From: a virus
Length of the DNA: 60,351 bases
Virus record (IMG/VR): IMGVR_UViG_3300048833_000402
Location: 1 to 60,351 of that record
Direction: 5' to 3' (one strand)
In this document: one piece after another, positions 60,177 through 60,351 of the stretch
Position numbering within the stretch: position 1 is the first letter of the stretch
Layout of the letters: each line of letters begins with the position of its first letter
Notes under the pieces: generated by a model
Database searches by the model: none
Told to the model about the DNA's origin: nothing
What the model saw: only the letters and a program-made list of their open reading frames with translations
Program-made: the position numbers and the translations under genes

Positions 60177-60351
60177 CTACTCGGTCTCGCTCCTCCTCGC
60201 TTCCGTCGTAGACGCAGGCTGCAAGAGGCCCGCCACGATCTGGCGAAACTCGCCGAGGATTTCACCGTGGTTCTTGTCGAGGTAGCGGGCGAGACGGTCA
60301 TTCTGCAAAAGCCGCTCGACATAGCGACCGGCCACCACCAGCCGGAGGTGA
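60177..60351 (-). CDS. C-terminal part of a probable RepB/ParB-like partition protein, cut by window edge
   Basis: The minus-strand frame entering from the right edge encodes 57 residues before a stop at 60177-60179. The end of the protein (VVAGRYVERLLQNDRLARYL, then DKNHGEILGEFRQIV) resembles the C-terminus of RepB-family partition proteins of alphaproteobacterial plasmids and chromosomal relatives. The upstream body is outside the window, so domain order and start are unknown. It probably represents flanking replicon DNA rather than prophage. Confidence 0.45.
   Translation of the reverse strand, partial: HLRLVVAGRYVERLLQNDRLARYLDKNHGEILGEFRQIVAGLLQPASTTEARRSETE

Overview
The window suggests a high-GC alphaproteobacterium of the Rhodobacterales type (Rhodobacter/Paracoccus-like). 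The reasons are the GC-rich codon use, tail-tip proteins of the gene-transfer-agent (GTA) kind (DUF2460, DUF2163, NlpC/P60, TIM-barrel host-specificity protein), DUF2793 tail proteins, and an initiator-tRNA-like fragment of alphaproteobacterial type. The species is inferred only from protein style; no housekeeping gene settles it.

Most of the window is two related prophages in the same orientation. Prophage A is represented only by its right end (1 to about 9196): tail tip, DUF2793 tail protein, holin-like protein, M15 endolysin and a nested spanin pair. Directly after it sits a two-gene Gabija system (9383-13064). Next comes a leftward-facing 3' fragment of an initiator tRNA-Met gene with its own terminator (13161-13259). 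A leftward three-gene operon follows (13608-16503): DUF262 protein, HEPN-domain protein and C5-cytosine methyltransferase, with 4-base overlaps. This is the best candidate here for a poorly described defence system.

Prophage B (about 16.5 to 59.9 kb) looks complete. It carries a tyrosine integrase and a leftward HTH gene. Next comes an early operon of five overlapping genes (HTH protein, small unknown, VRR-NUC nuclease, replication initiator with DNA iterons inside its own coding sequence, unknown). It then carries a large restriction/defence cargo (22083-30680): C5 methyltransferase, Vsr, MORC/MutL-like GHKL ATPase, HNH nuclease, SNF2 helicase and a stand-alone EcoRII-N domain, with an AIPR gene on the other strand. 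After that come a WYL-domain gene, two tandem ParB-N/DNA-methyltransferase fusions, an AT-rich membrane-protein moron, and a leftward trio of small genes with DUF3489.

The late genes of B are a lambda-like head module (terminase, gpW, portal, S49 protease, decoration protein, major capsid protein, joining proteins). A lambda-like tail module follows, including a G/GT chaperone pair with a canonical -1 slippery site and the tape measure, and then the same GTA-like tail tip and lysis cassette seen in prophage A. A reverse-strand moron (45028-45834) interrupts the tail operon. The window ends in flanking DNA that carries the C-terminus of a probable RepB/ParB-like protein on the minus strand.

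Taken together, this is a prophage pair and island with layered anti-phage functions: Gabija, HEPN/DUF262/methylase, MORC-type R-M with AIPR, phage-encoded methyltransferases, and two uncharacterised morons. All calls come from reading the sequence and from family knowledge; no database search was run.
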